Notes: a model not told the origin generated them from the letters alone. DNA of 64,000 nucleotides from Bartonella vinsonii subsp. vinsonii (GCF_902825235.1 NZ_CADEAJ010000008.1:40889-104888); one strand, 5' to 3'; shown: positions 54,208 through 63,910, counted from the first letter of the stretch. Translations and numbers: made by a program.

Positions 54208-56526
54208 ATGTCTATAGAACGAAAGAGTAATTTCAGTTCACAAAAAGTTGAACTTGACAGTGCCGCACTTTTTTATCACCAACATCCAAAACCCGGAAAG
54301 TTGGAAATACAAGCGACAACACCTCTTGATAATCAGCGTGACCTAGCTCTTGCTTATTCTCCAGGTGTCGCTGCACCATGTCTTGCAATTCATAAAGATC
54401 CAAATCTTGCTGCGCAATATACTTCTCGTTCTAATTTAGTCGCTGTTATATCAAATGGAACTGCTGTTCTTGGACTAGGAAATATTGGTCCCCTCGCCTC
54501 AAAGCCCGTTATGGAAGGAAAAGCCGTTTTATTTAAAAAATTTGCGAATATTGATGTTTTTGATATTGAAATTGATGCCCCCAATATTGAGCAAATGGTA
54601 GAAACTGTATCTGCCTTAGAACCTACATTTGGTGGTATTAATCTTGAAGATATTAAGGCTCCTGAATGTTTCGAAATCGAAGAAAGACTTCGCTCTCGAA
54701 TGAATATTCCAGTTTTCCATGATGACCAACATGGAACTGCTATTATTGTTTCTGCAGCCGTACTAAATGCTTTAAATCTTGCTGGGAAAAAAATTGAAAA
54801 TGCAAAAATAGTTACCTCAGGTGCGGGTGCCGCAGCTTTAGCTTGTATTAACCTTTTAGTTCGCCTTGGAGCAAAAGTTGAAAATATTTGGCTTAGCGAC
54901 TTAGAGGGAGTGGTTTATAAAGGTCGCACAACCCTTATGGATCGTTGGAAAATCAATTACGCACAAGAAACTGAAGCACGCACTTTATCCGAAATTATTG
55001 ATAATGCAGATGTTTTTTTAGGCGTTTCAGCAGGGGGTGTTTTAAAACCTGAATATCTGAAAAAAATGGCTTCAAATCCATTAATTTTAGCACTCGCTAA
55101 TCCAACACCAGAAATTATGCCAGAAGAAGCACATTCCGTGCGGCCAGATGCAATGATTTGCACAGGACGCTCTGATTATCCCAATCAGGTCAATAATGTT
55201 CTTTGTTTTCCCTATATCTTTCGTGGTGCATTAGATGTTGGTGCTACCGCAATTAATGAAGAAATGAAAATGGCTGCAGTTCATGCGATTGCAGCTCTCG
55301 CCCGCGAAGAAACTTCAGATATTGCAGCACGTGCATACTCCAAAAAACCACCCAGTTTTGGTCCAGACTATCTGATTCCATCTCCCTTTGATCCACGTTT
55401 AATACTGCGCATTGCTCCTGCTGTTGCGAAAGCAGCAATGGAGACTGGTGTTGCAGTTCGTCCCATTGAAGATATGGAAGCCTATCATGATATTCTTAAC
55501 CGATTTGTGTTCCGTTCTGGTTTAATGATGAAACCCGTTTTTGCTGCTGCAAAAACAGCAAAACGTAAACGTGTGATTTATGCGAATGGTGAAGATGAAC
55601 GCGTACTTCGTGCAGCACAAATTGTTCTTGAAGAACAAACTGCAATACCTATCCTCATTGGCCGTCCCCATGTCGTGGAAGCAAGACTAAAGCGCTTTGG
55701 TTTAAGAATTCGCCCCGGCATAGATTTTGAACTTACAAATCCAGAAGATGATCCACGTTTTCGTGATTATGTTAACTTATTTCTTCGTTACACAGGAAGA
55801 CGTGGTGTTTCACCCGATGTTGCAAAAACAATTGTAAGAACATCAACAACAGCAATTGCAGCCCTCGCCGTAATGCGTGAAGAAGCTGATGCAATGATTT
55901 GCGGCTTAGAAGGACGTTTTGAACGTCATCTTGAATTGATTGACCAAATTATTGGACTTGATTCAAATGTTCGTCATTTTTCTGCTGTGAGTTTGCTTAT
56001 TTCTTCACGTCGTACTCTTTTTCTAACAGATACTTACGTTAATGAAGATCCTTCTGCAGAAGAAATAGTAGAAATGACGGTACTGGCAGCACAAGAAATT
56101 GAAGCGTTTGGTATAACTCCAAAAGCAGCATTATTATCACACTCAAACTTTGGCTCAAAAAATACAGAAAGTGCGCGTAAAATGCGCCGCGCAACCGAAA
56201 TTCTTGCTAAACTATATCCAAATTTAGAAGCTGATGGAGAAATGCACGGTGATGCAGCACTTTCTAAAGTTTTTCGTGATCGTGTTTTTCCTGATTCACG
56301 CCTCACAGGCGAAGCTAATTTGCTTGTCTTTCCAACACTTGATGCGGCGAATATAACACTCAATCTCGTAAAAAATCTTACCAATGCACTTCATGTTGGA
56401 CCTATTTTAATCGGCGCCTCACGTCCTGTACATATCCTGACACCTTCAGTCACTTCACGAGGAGTCGTGAATATGACAGCTCTTGCAGTCCTCGCAGCCA
56501 ATAGGAAAAAATCCATAATAAGATAA
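54208..56526 (+). CDS. maeB: NADP-dependent malic enzyme with phosphotransacetylase-like domain
   Basis: Oxidative decarboxylation of malate to pyruvate, supplying NADPH and linking the TCA cycle to gluconeogenesis. 772 aa: malic N-terminal domain (LALAYSPGVAAPCLAI, NGTAVLGLGNIGPLASKPVMEGKAVLFKKF), metal/substrate region LEDIKAPECFEIE and FHDDQHGTAII, NAD(P)-binding domain with TSGAGAAALACINLL, then a PTA-like domain (about 440-770) that in MaeB proteins is regulatory, sensing acetyl-CoA, and not catalytic. A TTG at 54193 is in frame; ATG 54208 (MSIERKSNF) is preferred. Confidence 0.95.
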   Translation: MSIERKSNFSSQKVELDSAALFYHQHPKPGKLEIQATTPLDNQRDLALAYSPGVAAPCLAIHKDPNLAAQYTSRSNLVAVISNGTAVLGLGNIGPLASKPVMEGKAVLFKKFANIDVFDIEIDAPNIEQMVETVSALEPTFGGINLEDIKAPECFEIEERLRSRMNIPVFHDDQHGTAIIVSAAVLNALNLAGKKIENAKIVTSGAGAAALACINLLVRLGAKVENIWLSDLEGVVYKGRTTLMDRWKINYAQETEARTLSEIIDNADVFLGVSAGGVLKPEYLKKMASNPLILALANPTPEIMPEEAHSVRPDAMICTGRSDYPNQVNNVLCFPYIFRGALDVGATAINEEMKMAAVHAIAALAREETSDIAARAYSKKPPSFGPDYLIPSPFDPRLILRIAPAVAKAAMETGVAVRPIEDMEAYHDILNRFVFRSGLMMKPVFAAAKTAKRKRVIYANGEDERVLRAAQIVLEEQTAIPILIGRPHVVEARLKRFGLRIRPGIDFELTNPEDDPRFRDYVNLFLRYTGRRGVSPDVAKTIVRTSTTAIAALAVMREEADAMICGLEGRFERHLELIDQIIGLDSNVRHFSAVSLLISSRRTLFLTDTYVNEDPSAEEIVEMTVLAAQEIEAFGITPKAALLSHSNFGSKNTESARKMRRATEILAKLYPNLEADGEMHGDAALSKVFRDRVFPDSRLTGEANLLVFPTLDAANITLNLVKNLTNALHVGPILIGASRPVHILTPSVTSRGVVNMTALAVLAANRKKSIIR

Positions 56527-56719
56527 ATAAAAACAAGTAAACTCAAAATAAAATTTTAATTTTTTTACAGCCTTTAAACATATCATTTCATGAACTGTAA
56601 ATTTGTTTACTCTATAGAAAGATAATTATATTCTAAGTCTTTTTTTCAAACGGAAAAAAGACTAAAAAAGAACAATAAATATATTTGAATTTATCAACTC
56701 TATAATAAGGAATCGTACA

Positions 56720-57004
56720 TTGTCCTCTACGTTTGATAAAGTTGCTGATATTATCGCAGAAATCAGTGAAATTGACCGCAGCACAATCACACCTGAAAGC
56801 CATACAATTGATGATTTGGGAATCGATAGCCTTGATTTTCTTGATATTGTTTTCGCTATTGATAAAGCTTTTGGGATTAAAGTTCCACTAGAGCAGTGGA
56901 CACAAGAAGTCAACGAAGGTGCAATTGCTACTGAAGAATATTTTGTTCTAAAAAATCTTTGTGCAAAAATTGATGAACTTGTCGCCATAAAACAGGCGGA
57001 ATAA
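56720..57004 (+). CDS. acpXL: Acyl carrier protein AcpXL
   Basis: Special acyl carrier for the 27-hydroxyoctacosanoate-type very-long-chain fatty acid of Hyphomicrobiales lipid A. 94 aa; Ser 37 in [23 protein letters not shown] carries phosphopantetheine. The extended C-terminus ([15 protein letters not shown]) separates it from housekeeping AcpP. It starts with TTG, 8 nt after an AAGGA box. First gene of the VLCFA cluster; its stop lies 10 nt before the next ATG. Confidence 0.96.
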   Translation: MSSTFDKVADIIAEISEIDRSTITPESHTIDDLGIDSLDFLDIVFAIDKAFGIKVPLEQWTQEVNEGAIATEEYFVLKNLCAKIDELVAIKQAE

Positions 57005-57014
57005 TTTTTTGACC

Positions 57015-58190
57015 ATGCATGATCACGCTGTCTTCATTACTGGTATAGGACTCATAAGCTCTCTTGGTGAAGGCGCAGGTCATCATTGGGATCTTTTGAA
57101 TAATTCCACAGTTACACCAAATCTTGATAGTACAACTTTTCTACCCTACACTGTCCATAAATTGCCTGAAGTTGATTGGAGTTTACAAATTCCCAAAAAA
57201 AGTGATCAACGGCAAATGGGCACGTGGCAACGCCTTGGTACCTATGCAGCAGGCCTTGCTCTTGATGATGCAGGCATGAAAAACAATGAACAATTAACAT
57301 CAACAATGGATATGATTGTCGCAGCAAGTGGCGGAGAGCGCGATATTGTCGTTGATACACAAATTCTTTCTAAAGCACGTACAGCAGCTGATCCTGCTTC
57401 CATGTTAAATTCGGTCCTTTCGACTGAACTTCGTCCCACTTTGTTTTTAGCACAACTGTCAAATCTTTTAGCTGGCAATATTTCAATTGTTCATAAAGTT
57501 ACCGGCTCTTCTCGCACCTTTATGGGCGAAGAAGGCAGTGGACTTTCTGCACTGCAAATTGCTGCAGCGCGTATTCGATCAGGGCAAAGTACACATGTAT
57601 TGATAGGAGGCTCTTATAATGCACAGGGCTATGATATGTTGTTAGCCCATGAACTTGGAAACCTCTTAACACGAGGTGGGTGGGCGCCAGTGTGGGAACG
57701 TAAAAATTATCCTGGTGGCGGTGTTATAACTGGCTCTGGTGGTGTCTTTCTAGTTCTTGAAAGTGAAGCACATGCAAAAAAACGTAATGCACGTGCTTAT
57801 GCTGAAATTAAGCAGATTATCACAGATCAAACAGACAGAACAAAAATTTCACTTCAAGAATCAATTGTATCAATGTTGAAAACAATCAAAGCAAAATCTG
57901 CTTTAGCTATTTCAGCTGCTTCAGGGTTTCATGAGGTGACAAAAGCAGAACAAAACGCTCTTGAAGATTCTGATATTTTTTACCGTGGAATTACAACATT
58001 ATTTGGTTATATGCGAGAAGCCCAACTTCCTTTAGCACTTGCACTTGCTGCTCTTGCTATTGAAAAAAAACACTGTTTCCCAGCATTAAGTGCTCCTGAA
58101 AAGCCTTTTCTAAAAGAAATACGTGAAGCATTTGTTACAACCATTGGTATAAAAAGAGCTGAAGGTGTGGTCCGCCTAACTGCTGTTTAA
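57015..58190 (+). CDS. Ketosynthase-like protein FabF2-XL, catalytic residues lost
   Basis: 391 aa, second gene of the VLCFA cluster (fabF2XL position). The thiolase fold is clear: FITGIGLISSLGEG, LDDAGM, GEEGSGLSALQIAAARIRSG, THVLIGGS, GGVFLVLESEAHA. The active-site Cys of TACxSG is replaced: aligning EEGSGLSALQ with CTSGVHNIGH puts Glu 173 at the Cys position. The usual NAHGTSTP His block reads SAASGFHEVTK and the GHTLGAAG block reads GYMREAQLPLALALAA. It therefore cannot condense by the normal mechanism and probably pairs with FabF1-XL as a chain-length-factor-like partner (inference). TTG 57009 is an alternative start. Possibly coupled to acpXL. Confidence 0.88.
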   Translation: MHDHAVFITGIGLISSLGEGAGHHWDLLNNSTVTPNLDSTTFLPYTVHKLPEVDWSLQIPKKSDQRQMGTWQRLGTYAAGLALDDAGMKNNEQLTSTMDMIVAASGGERDIVVDTQILSKARTAADPASMLNSVLSTELRPTLFLAQLSNLLAGNISIVHKVTGSSRTFMGEEGSGLSALQIAAARIRSGQSTHVLIGGSYNAQGYDMLLAHELGNLLTRGGWAPVWERKNYPGGGVITGSGGVFLVLESEAHAKKRNARAYAEIKQIITDQTDRTKISLQESIVSMLKTIKAKSALAISAASGFHEVTKAEQNALEDSDIFYRGITTLFGYMREAQLPLALALAALAIEKKHCFPALSAPEKPFLKEIREAFVTTIGIKRAEGVVRLTAV

Positions 58191-58204
58191 GGGAGATTGC
58201 CATA

Positions 58205-59479
58205 GTGAAATATCATGATCATCTTGGGCGTCCACTTGTCGCAATAACTGGAGCAGGAATTGTGACATCACTGGGAAAAGGGAAAAATGAAAATTGGCAA
58301 AAATTAACAAGTGGTGTGAGCGGCATTCATAAAATCACACGCTTTCCTGTTGAAGGATTAAATACACGTATCGCTGGAACCGTTGATTTTCTAAAAGAAA
58401 GCACGCTTGGTGCTTCAGCTCTTTCTGAAAAACTTGCAGATCTCGCGGCAGAAGAAGCTTTAGCGCAAGCAGCTCTTGATAAAACGAATTTTAATGGACC
58501 ACTCTTTTTAGCAGCTCCTCCTGTTGAGCTAGAGTGGGCAGCACGTTTTACTCTTGATCAAAAGGAGACATGTATTAGTGAGCCTTCCTATGCGCGTCTT
58601 CTTGAAATCTGCAGCCATAATCTTCACGAAACATTCTTTGAAAGCACACAATTTGGTGCAATCGCAGCAAATCTTCAAAGAAAAATTGGGACAAAGGGAC
58701 TTCCAATTACACTTTCAACCGCTTGCGCATCTGGTGCAACAGCAATTCAATTAGGTGTTGAAGCTATCCGACGGGGAGAAACAAATCGTGCACTCACAGT
58801 TGCTACAGATGGTTCTGTTTCGGCAGAATCTCTCATCCGCTTTTCGTTATTATCTGCTCTTTCAACCCATAATGATCCTGCAGAAAAAGCAGCCAAACCC
58901 TTTAGCCGTGATAGAGATGGTTTTGTTATGGCAGAAGGATCAGGTGCTCTTGTTCTTGAATCTCTTAAAAGCGCATTAGATCGTAATGCCATAGTTTTAG
59001 GAATTTTGGCTGGCTGTGGAGAGACAGCCGATGATTTTCATCGTACACGTTCAAAGCCCGATGCATCCCCAGCAATTGGATCAGTCCGCAAAGCCCTAGA
59101 TGACGCAAAAATAACCATCAATGAAATTGACTACATTAATGCCCATGGAACCTCAACACCTGAAAATGAAAAGATGGAATATCTCGCATTATCAACAGTC
59201 TTCGGTAATATTTTAGAACATATTCCTGTTTCTTCTAATAAATCAATGATTGGACACACATTAACTGCTGCTGGCGCCATTGAGGCTGTTTTTTCGCTTT
59301 TAACTATCCAATCGGGGATACTTCCCCCTACCATCAATTATGATGATCCTGATCCTGCTATCCCTTTAGACGTTGTTCCTAACCATAGCCGTAAAGCACA
59401 TGTCAATGCGGTTTTGTCAAACTCATTTGGATTTGGAGGTCAAAATACAAGTCTTGTTATCACTGCATATAAAAGATAA
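58205..59479 (+). CDS. 3-oxoacyl-ACP synthase II-type FabF1-XL
   Basis: Condensing enzyme of VLCFA elongation on AcpXL, 424 aa. The catalytic set is complete: Cys 174 in LSTACASGA, His in NAHGTSTPENEKME, Lys in SSNKSMIGH and the second His in GHTLTAAGAIEAVF. Starts with GTG, 9 nt after GGGAG, 14 nt beyond the fabF2XL stop. It is the only catalytically intact ketosynthase of the pair. Confidence 0.92.
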   Translation: MKYHDHLGRPLVAITGAGIVTSLGKGKNENWQKLTSGVSGIHKITRFPVEGLNTRIAGTVDFLKESTLGASALSEKLADLAAEEALAQAALDKTNFNGPLFLAAPPVELEWAARFTLDQKETCISEPSYARLLEICSHNLHETFFESTQFGAIAANLQRKIGTKGLPITLSTACASGATAIQLGVEAIRRGETNRALTVATDGSVSAESLIRFSLLSALSTHNDPAEKAAKPFSRDRDGFVMAEGSGALVLESLKSALDRNAIVLGILAGCGETADDFHRTRSKPDASPAIGSVRKALDDAKITINEIDYINAHGTSTPENEKMEYLALSTVFGNILEHIPVSSNKSMIGHTLTAAGAIEAVFSLLTIQSGILPPTINYDDPDPAIPLDVVPNHSRKAHVNAVLSNSFGFGGQNTSLVITAYKR

Positions 59480-59546
59480 TCCTTTTTATATTGATCAAAC
59501 TTTGTAACATTTAACTTAACGGCCATATACATCAAGGGGGATAATA

Positions 59547-60575
59547 ATGCGTGCTCTGCAACTATTAAATGACCGCCAACTTAAAATCACTGATATTGCC
59601 ACACCACCACCACCTAATCCCGATGAAGTAACGGTACGTATAAAAGCCGTCGCTCTCAATCATATTGATGTATGGGGCTGGCGTGGTATGGCCTTTGCTA
59701 AAAGAAAAATGCCACTCATCATTGGCGCAGAAGCTTCCGGTGAAGTTATACAATTAGGGAATCATGTTAAAAATTTATACCTCGGACAAATTGTTTCCAT
59801 TTACGGTGCGCAAACCTGTGGAATATGCCAAGCTTGTCGTGAAGGGCGTGATAATCTCTGCAGTCAAGTAAAAGGCGTCTACGGTTTTCACCTTGATGGA
59901 TTTGCCTGTGAACTTGTCAATTTACCAGCACGCCTCTTGGTCCCTGCTCCACCAGAATGTGATGAACTGCAAGCAGCTGTTGCTCCCATTACTTTCGGCA
60001 CTGTAGAACATATGCTTTTTGATAATGCAAAACTACAAGCAGGAGAAACAATACTGATACAGGCAGGTGGTTCTGGTATCGGTTCAGCAGCCATTCAACT
60101 CGCCAAACACATGGGATGCACAGTTATTACAACTGTAGGCTCAGATGAAAAAATTGCAAAAGCACAATCTCTTGGGGCAGATCATGTTATTAATTACCGC
60201 AAAGACCGGTTTGAAGGCGTTGTCCGCAAATTAACGCAAAAAAAAGGTGTTGATGTTGTCTTTGAGCACGTAGGAGCCGACACATGGAGCGGTTCTTTGT
60301 TGTGTATGAAACGAGGGGCACGCTTAGTAACTTGTGGTTCAACTTCTGGAGTGACAGCACCATTAAATCTTATGCAGTTATTCCAACAACAACTTAAGAT
60401 ATTTGGTTCATTTGGCTGTCGTATAGAAAATATGCAAAACGCCATGTGGAAAATGGCAAAAGGTTTTGTTCATCCTATCATTGATACAATTGTTGGATTT
60501 GATGAAATTGATACAGCTTTAAAACGCATGGAAAGCCGAGATATTTTCGGTAAAATTATTCTTAAAATCGATTAA
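59547..60575 (+). CDS. Zinc-binding alcohol dehydrogenase/quinone reductase-like (AdhXL)
   Basis: Medium-chain dehydrogenase/reductase of 342 aa in the adh2XL position of the VLCFA cluster, where it is thought to act as enoyl reductase or in making the omega-1 hydroxyl precursor; the reaction is not proven. The structural-zinc Cys cluster is present (Cys 91, 94, 97, 105 in CGICQACREGRDNLC). The catalytic-zinc Cys is replaced (NHIDVWGWRG), as in quinone reductases. NADPH fold: AGGSGIGSAAIQLAKHMG. The ATG follows an AAGGGG box. Confidence 0.9.
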   Translation: MRALQLLNDRQLKITDIATPPPPNPDEVTVRIKAVALNHIDVWGWRGMAFAKRKMPLIIGAEASGEVIQLGNHVKNLYLGQIVSIYGAQTCGICQACREGRDNLCSQVKGVYGFHLDGFACELVNLPARLLVPAPPECDELQAAVAPITFGTVEHMLFDNAKLQAGETILIQAGGSGIGSAAIQLAKHMGCTVITTVGSDEKIAKAQSLGADHVINYRKDRFEGVVRKLTQKKGVDVVFEHVGADTWSGSLLCMKRGARLVTCGSTSGVTAPLNLMQLFQQQLKIFGSFGCRIENMQNAMWKMAKGFVHPIIDTIVGFDEIDTALKRMESRDIFGKIILKID

Positions 60576-60578
60576 TTT

Positions 60579-61511
60579 ATGATGAAGTTTTATATTAAAA
60601 TTTTTATGTATCGTATTAAAATTATAGCAAAAAAATTATTTTATTTGTTATGGGGATATTTTCTCATTGGTTCTTTATTCATTTTAAAATATTTTCCTAC
60701 CAACATTGGATTTTCTTTCTTTTCTTGGTTAGCAAAGACATTTGGTCCTCTTGTCCATCGTCATCAAATCGCGCTTGCAAACCTTAAAGCTGCATATCCA
60801 GAAAAAACAGAAGAAGAGCTGCATGCAATTGCAATAGAAATGTGGGAGAATATAGGGCTGTTCCTAGCCGAATATATTTTTCTTGATAAAATTTTTGATT
60901 TTGATCCTCATGCGGACCAAGAAGGTCTTATTGAAGTTAAAGGTGCTGAGATATTTCAGCGACTAAAAAATGAAAAGAAACCACATATTTTTTTCACAGC
61001 GCATACTGGAAATTTCGAACTTCTTCCTATATGTGCACAAAGTTTTGGCCTGAATGTTACAGTGCTTTTTCGGCCTCCCAATAATCCCTATATAGCAAAA
61101 CGAGTCCTTAAAGCCAGACAAACTTCTATGGGGCATCTCATACCATCTAAAGCTGGGGCCGCTTGGTCACTAGCAGCCAAGTTAGCAGAAGGTGAAAATG
61201 TTGGTATGCTCGTTGATCAAAAGTTTCGTCGAGGTGTTTTAGGAACATTTTTCAATAGGCCACTTAAAACAAATCCTTTAATTATAAAACTCGCACGACA
61301 ATATAATTGTGATATCTATCCAGCACGCTGTATCCGGCTAGCTGGAGGGCGTCATCGTTTAGAGTTGTATGAATCTATAAAGCTTCCACTTGATGAAAAA
61401 AATGAGATTGATATAGCTGCTTCCACACAAAAATTAAATGATATTGTCGAAAGTTGGGTACGTGAATATCCCGGACAATGGACGTGGTTACATAGACGTT
61501 GGGATAATTGA
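60579..61511 (+). CDS. lpxXL: Lipid A very-long-chain acyltransferase LpxXL
   Basis: Lysophospholipid-type acyltransferase (LpxL/HtrB family) that transfers the VLCFA from AcpXL to lipid A at the inner membrane. 310 aa with an N-terminal TM anchor (about 17-38). The catalytic HX4E motif is HTGNFE (His 142, Glu 147), followed by FRPPNNPYI and MLVDQKFRRGVLGTFFNRP. It starts 3 nt after the adhXL stop, last gene of the cluster. Confidence 0.93.
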   Translation: MMKFYIKIFMYRIKIIAKKLFYLLWGYFLIGSLFILKYFPTNIGFSFFSWLAKTFGPLVHRHQIALANLKAAYPEKTEEELHAIAIEMWENIGLFLAEYIFLDKIFDFDPHADQEGLIEVKGAEIFQRLKNEKKPHIFFTAHTGNFELLPICAQSFGLNVTVLFRPPNNPYIAKRVLKARQTSMGHLIPSKAGAAWSLAAKLAEGENVGMLVDQKFRRGVLGTFFNRPLKTNPLIIKLARQYNCDIYPARCIRLAGGRHRLELYESIKLPLDEKNEIDIAASTQKLNDIVESWVREYPGQWTWLHRRWDN

Positions 61512-61542
61512 CATATTCATAACATTTATAGGAAAGGCATCA

Positions 61543-62364
61543 ATGAACCCGTCAAAAGAGATCAATGATCTTATCGCAATCGTTTCAGCATTACGAAACC
61601 ATGAGAGCGGATGTGTTTGGAATATAAAACAAACATTTGAATCTCTCATACCCTATATGCTTGAAGAAGTTTACGAAGTTATCGATGCCATTGAACGCAA
61701 AAACTGGACAGATATTTGCGACGAACTCGGTGATCTTCTTTTACAAATCGTCTATCATGCCACAATTGCGCAAGAAGAAGGTCGTTTTTCTTTTGAGGAT
61801 GTTGTTTACGCAATTACTGCAAAAATGATTCGCCGTCATCCTCATGTTTTTGGAAATACAGAGCAAAAAAAACGTGGTTTTGTAGCGGAAGAATGGGAAA
61901 ATATCAAAAAAAGAGAACAGGCTGAACAGAGAAAATGCTGCAAAGAAGCAAACTTACCAGATGATCCCACAACAACCATTCTTGCAAAAGTAAAAAAAAT
62001 CCAGCCAGCAGAACAAGAAGCACTCGCTTTACAAAAAGCAGCAGCTAAAGTGGGGTTTGATTGGCATGAAAATCATGAATTTTTTACAAAAATTGAAGAA
62101 GAATTCAATGAACTCAAAGAAGCCATTAAAGATCATAAAACGTCAGATATAGAAGCAGAGTTCGGTGACCTTTATTTTACCTTGCTTAATCTTGCACGCC
62201 ACTTGAATATCGATGCACAAAAAGCATTAAAAAAAACAAACACAAAATTTCGAAATCGTTTTACCTATATTGAAGAAAGTATTTCCACTCAATCTAAAAC
62301 ACTAGCTGATGTATCTTTAGAGGAAATGGAAGCTCTTTGGAATAAAGCAGAAAGTAAGAAATAG
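61543..62364 (+). CDS. mazG: Nucleoside triphosphate pyrophosphohydrolase MazG
   Basis: House-cleaning all-alpha NTP pyrophosphatase, converts (d)NTPs to NMP and PPi and lowers (p)ppGpp signalling in E. coli. 273 aa from the chosen start, with two MazG domains: LEEVYEVIDAIE with CDELGDLLLQIVYHA (N-terminal), and EEEFNELKEAIKDH with AEFGDLYFTLLNLARH (C-terminal). The frame runs 35 codons into lpxXL, but GGAAAGG 6 nt before the ATG at 61543 decides the start. Confidence 0.95.
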   Translation: MNPSKEINDLIAIVSALRNHESGCVWNIKQTFESLIPYMLEEVYEVIDAIERKNWTDICDELGDLLLQIVYHATIAQEEGRFSFEDVVYAITAKMIRRHPHVFGNTEQKKRGFVAEEWENIKKREQAEQRKCCKEANLPDDPTTTILAKVKKIQPAEQEALALQKAAAKVGFDWHENHEFFTKIEEEFNELKEAIKDHKTSDIEAEFGDLYFTLLNLARHLNIDAQKALKKTNTKFRNRFTYIEESISTQSKTLADVSLEEMEALWNKAESKK

Positions 62365-62435
62365 GACAAACATCAGATTTCACCAACCTCCAAAATCAAG
62401 AAATCATCAAATTATTCAATAGAATCCTATTAAAC

Positions 62436-62813
62436 TCAATTGGCTTTATCTGTTTTATTTGACTGATTTTGTGAGGCAGGACGGAGTTCTACCGATTCAC
62501 CACATCCACATGCTGAAACTTGATTAGGATTTTTAAAGACAAAACCGGAACGAAGTGTCGTTACTTCGTAATCCACCTGTGTCCCTAATAAAAATAATAC
62601 TGCATCATGTGCTATAAAAACACGCGCGCCATTAACTTCCACAACATCTGCATCCAACTCCTCTTCCTTTACAAGAGTAATTGTATATTCCATCCCCGCA
62701 CACCCGCCTTTTTTAATACCAATAAGAATGCCATATGCCCCCTTCGCATCCATAATCGCCTTAACACGATCTACTGCAGATTCCGTCAAATTTATTACCG
62801 AAAAACGGCTCAT
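62436..62813 (-). CDS. A-type iron-sulfur cluster carrier (SufA/IscA/ErpA family)
   Basis: 125-aa carrier that hands Fe-S clusters to client proteins. The three conserved Cys are 38 (GGCAGMEY) and 102, 104 (ACGCGESV). Most similar in feel to SufA from alphaproteobacterial suf operons, but the suf genes are not in the window, so I leave the symbol open. The C-terminal tail after VELRPA is short and polar. Start at ATG 62813; a GTG one codon upstream is possible. Confidence 0.92.
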   Translation of the reverse strand: MSRFSVINLTESAVDRVKAIMDAKGAYGILIGIKKGGCAGMEYTITLVKEEELDADVVEVNGARVFIAHDAVLFLLGTQVDYEVTTLRSGFVFKNPNQVSACGCGESVELRPASQNQSNKTDKAN

Positions 62814-62816
62814 CAC

Positions 62817-63486
62817 TTACTCTTTTCTTGCTCAATAAACATTTCGAAATGTGTTCTATTTATGATATTTTATCTGATAGCTTAAAAATAAAATAATAAG
62901 ATATAGATTAAAATGTTTTGATCTTTTCTTATAGAGATCAAATCCTCATATCCAATGACTTTTATTTATGACTGTCAGTCTTAAAATTTCTCTTTCATTG
63001 TCCTTGTGACATTATGCAAGAAAGTATTTTTACAAAAATCATAAATAAAGCAACTACGAATGCAAAAAATATACGTGGCATTCTTATTTCTGTTAAAAAA
63101 ACATTTTCCAATGTCATATATCTCTTCATATGCTGATAAAAATATTCGCCTTTTTGGACAATTGCCGATAGACAAATAGAAAGCTTTAAAAGGCTTGTCT
63201 CATTTTTCAAGAAAACATAAACAGACTTAGCAACACAAAGCTCTTACCTCGTACTTTACAATCTATATAAAATAATTAAATAAACATATGTACAGAACTA
63301 ACTATAAAATCAACAAAACCAAGAGCTCAACAATCTTAATTATCTCTCACTAAATAAAAAACCATTGGAGTGAAAAGTTCTTTATTCCATAAGTTTTCTT
63401 TAAAAATGCAAAAGCATTTTAAATTTTATTCTCTTTATTTTTCTCTTGCCTTTAAAGAAACAGTCGTTTAGTCGTTCTACACAGTT
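62817..63486. other. Non-coding region between the Fe-S carrier and tRNA-Pro
   Basis: About 670 bp of A/T-rich DNA. The one item of note is a minus-strand frame at 62995-63210 that could encode a 71-aa protein with a single hydrophobic segment (MPRIFFAFVVALFMIFVKIL); it opens with TTG and lacks a clear ribosome site, so I do not call it a gene. Confidence 0.45.
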
Positions 63487-63563
<77 letters not shown>

Positions 63564-63684
63564 CTTCTTTTCTAGAAAAAATATCAGTAAACACAATTGT
63601 AGCTTGCCACCAAGTTTTGTATATTTTGACAGTAGGTTTTGTACCAATTTATTTTTTTAAAAGGGATTTAAGGTTTATTGAGTG

Positions 63685-63705
63685 CCGCTTTCGTGCGGTT
63701 TATTT
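63685..63705 (+). terminator. Possible hairpin downstream of tRNA-Pro
   Basis: CCGC (63685-63688) and GCGG (63695-63698) form a short GC stem with 6-nt loop, followed by a T-rich stretch TTTATTTTCCTT. Weak stem; may end the tRNA transcript. Confidence 0.3.
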
Positions 63706-63844
63706 TCCTTTGCTAAACATCACAATTTACAATGGTCAGTTTTTTGCTGTAAGCGCATAATTTGATACCTAAAATGTGTAAAACATGAGTGCAGAACACC
63801 ACAAAATTTTGTATAATTTATATCATATTTTGTAAAAAATACCC

Positions 63845-63910
63845 CCTTTTCAAAGAATTTTCATTTTTTCAAAGGGTTCTCACAGGGTCTTCAAAGACCT
63901 TTCAAAGGGT
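63845..63910. repeat. Cluster of TTCAAAG direct repeats
   Basis: TTCAAAG occurs four times, at 63849, 63868, 63890 and 63901; two copies extend to TTCAAAGGGT. The third lies inside the near-palindrome GGTCTTCAAAGACC (63886-63899). No gene is seen in the 437 bp after tRNA-Pro; the region may belong to a feature continuing beyond the window. Confidence 0.5.
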
